Shown: piece by piece, positions 63,659 through 64,000 of the stretch
How positions within the stretch are numbered: the stretch's first letter is position 1
Layout: each line of letters opens with the position of its first letter
Assembly: GCF_007827365.1 (NCBI RefSeq)
Contig: NZ_VISI01000002.1
Coordinates: forward strand, 2,423,001 to 2,487,000
Direction: 5' to 3'
Source of the DNA: Olleya sp. Hel_I_94
Lineage (GTDB): Bacteria; Bacteroidota; Bacteroidia; Flavobacteriales; Flavobacteriaceae
Length of the DNA stretch: 64,000 nt
Translations under genes and position numbers: made by a program
The notes under the pieces: model-generated
Databases searched by the model: none
What the model saw: only the letters and a program-made list of their open reading frames with translations
What the model was told of the DNA's origin: nothing

Positions 63659-64000
63659 TTATTTATTTATAAAATCACTAACTAAATGCTCTGCTTCGGT
63701 TAGCGCTTTTTCAAGATTATCATTTTCTATAATAACATCAAATAAAGGTGCTGTAGCTAGCTCTGCACTGGCTTTACTAATGCGCATATTAATTTTGTCG
63801 TCACTTTCTGTCTTACGTTTTTTTAAACGTATTTTAAGCTCGTCAATACTTGGTGGCTTTACAAAAATAGCGATGGTTTGTTCCGGAAATTTACGTTTTA
63901 TACGTAAGCCACCAGACACATCTATATCAAAAATCACATTTTTGCCTAAAGCCCAAATGCGCTCGACTTCGGTTTTTAAAGTGCCATAAAAGTTGTCTCT
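63659..64000 (-). CDS. gmk: Guanylate kinase (5' part outside window)
   Basis: C-terminal 113 residues of guanylate kinase, open to the window edge. Visible: FYGTLKTEVERIWALGKNVI, FDIDVSGGLRIKRKFP, AIFVKPPSIDELKIRLKKR and a Glu/Lys-rich C-terminus ending SDFINK. This is the mid and lid portion; the P-loop and GMP-binding start lie outside. Converts GMP to GDP with ATP. Upstream of nadD on the same strand. Confidence 0.93.
   Translation of the reverse strand, partial: RDNFYGTLKTEVERIWALGKNVIFDIDVSGGLRIKRKFPEQTIAIFVKPPSIDELKIRLKKRKTESDDKINMRISKASAELATAPLFDVIIENDNLEKALTEAEHLVSDFINK

Overview
The window is about 64 kb of low-GC chromosomal DNA from a Bacteroidota member, almost certainly a marine-type Flavobacteriaceae. 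The evidence is two proteins ending in the type IX secretion (T9SS) type B sorting domain, a PorP/SprF gene, a MoxR-Bat operon, HmuY, DUF6607 and DUF6686 proteins, many genes preceded by the Bacteroidota -7 element TAnnTTTG, and signal peptides cleaved before Gln. No rRNA, tRNA, CRISPR array, insertion sequence or prophage was seen. The genus is not assigned.

Layout. 1-7102 (minus): PorP/SprF (cut by the edge) downstream of a 2068-residue T9SS adhesin with an internal 282-residue duplication. 7283-17717: penicillin-binding protein 1C and a bacterial alpha-2-macroglobulin, a known functional pair, here separated by another T9SS cargo gene and a small membrane protein. 17973-24332: an ALDH7-type aldehyde dehydrogenase, an OmpA/helix-hairpin-helix pair, a hairpin-rich intergenic stretch, a Schlafen-like AlbA_2 gene, an SDR and an aldo/keto reductase. 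24493-33787: MoxR ATPase, DUF58, a two-helix membrane protein and BatA-E. 33849-40577: a carbon-concentrating type cluster with two SulP anion transporters, two beta-carbonic anhydrases, a UspA protein and a DUF2490 protein. 40581-42696: CvpA, a conserved small protein and PheS. 42829-49677: an RND efflux operon bracketed by a GbsR/MarR and a TetR regulator. 49764-58567: a heme/iron locus. 58633-64000: a small gene, GpsA, a lipoprotein with a sigma-54-like promoter, a BON-LysM protein, a decayed small-gene region, NadD and Gmk (cut by the edge).

The region most worth attention is 49764-58567. A TonB-dependent receptor and the heme-binding lipoprotein HmuY are transcribed leftward; divergently there are DUF6607, an exported ankyrin protein, DUF2271, a PepSY-flavodoxin-ferredoxin reductase fusion and DUF6686. 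DUF2271 carries a TGAT motif like those that accept covalent FMN. I infer a route taking electrons from cytosolic NAD(P)H across the membrane to a flavinylated periplasmic protein, serving heme or ferric iron handling. The receptor gene has an in-frame TAA exactly where the signal peptide should be cleaved, so in this strain the uptake step may be lost or depend on readthrough.

Other noteworthy structure: two inverted copies of a ~95 bp intergenic element whose ends are conserved while the internal hairpin differs in sequence; a near-palindrome around CTTTCGCGGAAG at five sites, three of them inside genes; consecutive perfect hairpins at 21382-21514; and sigma-54-like -24/-12 elements before two adjacent genes.
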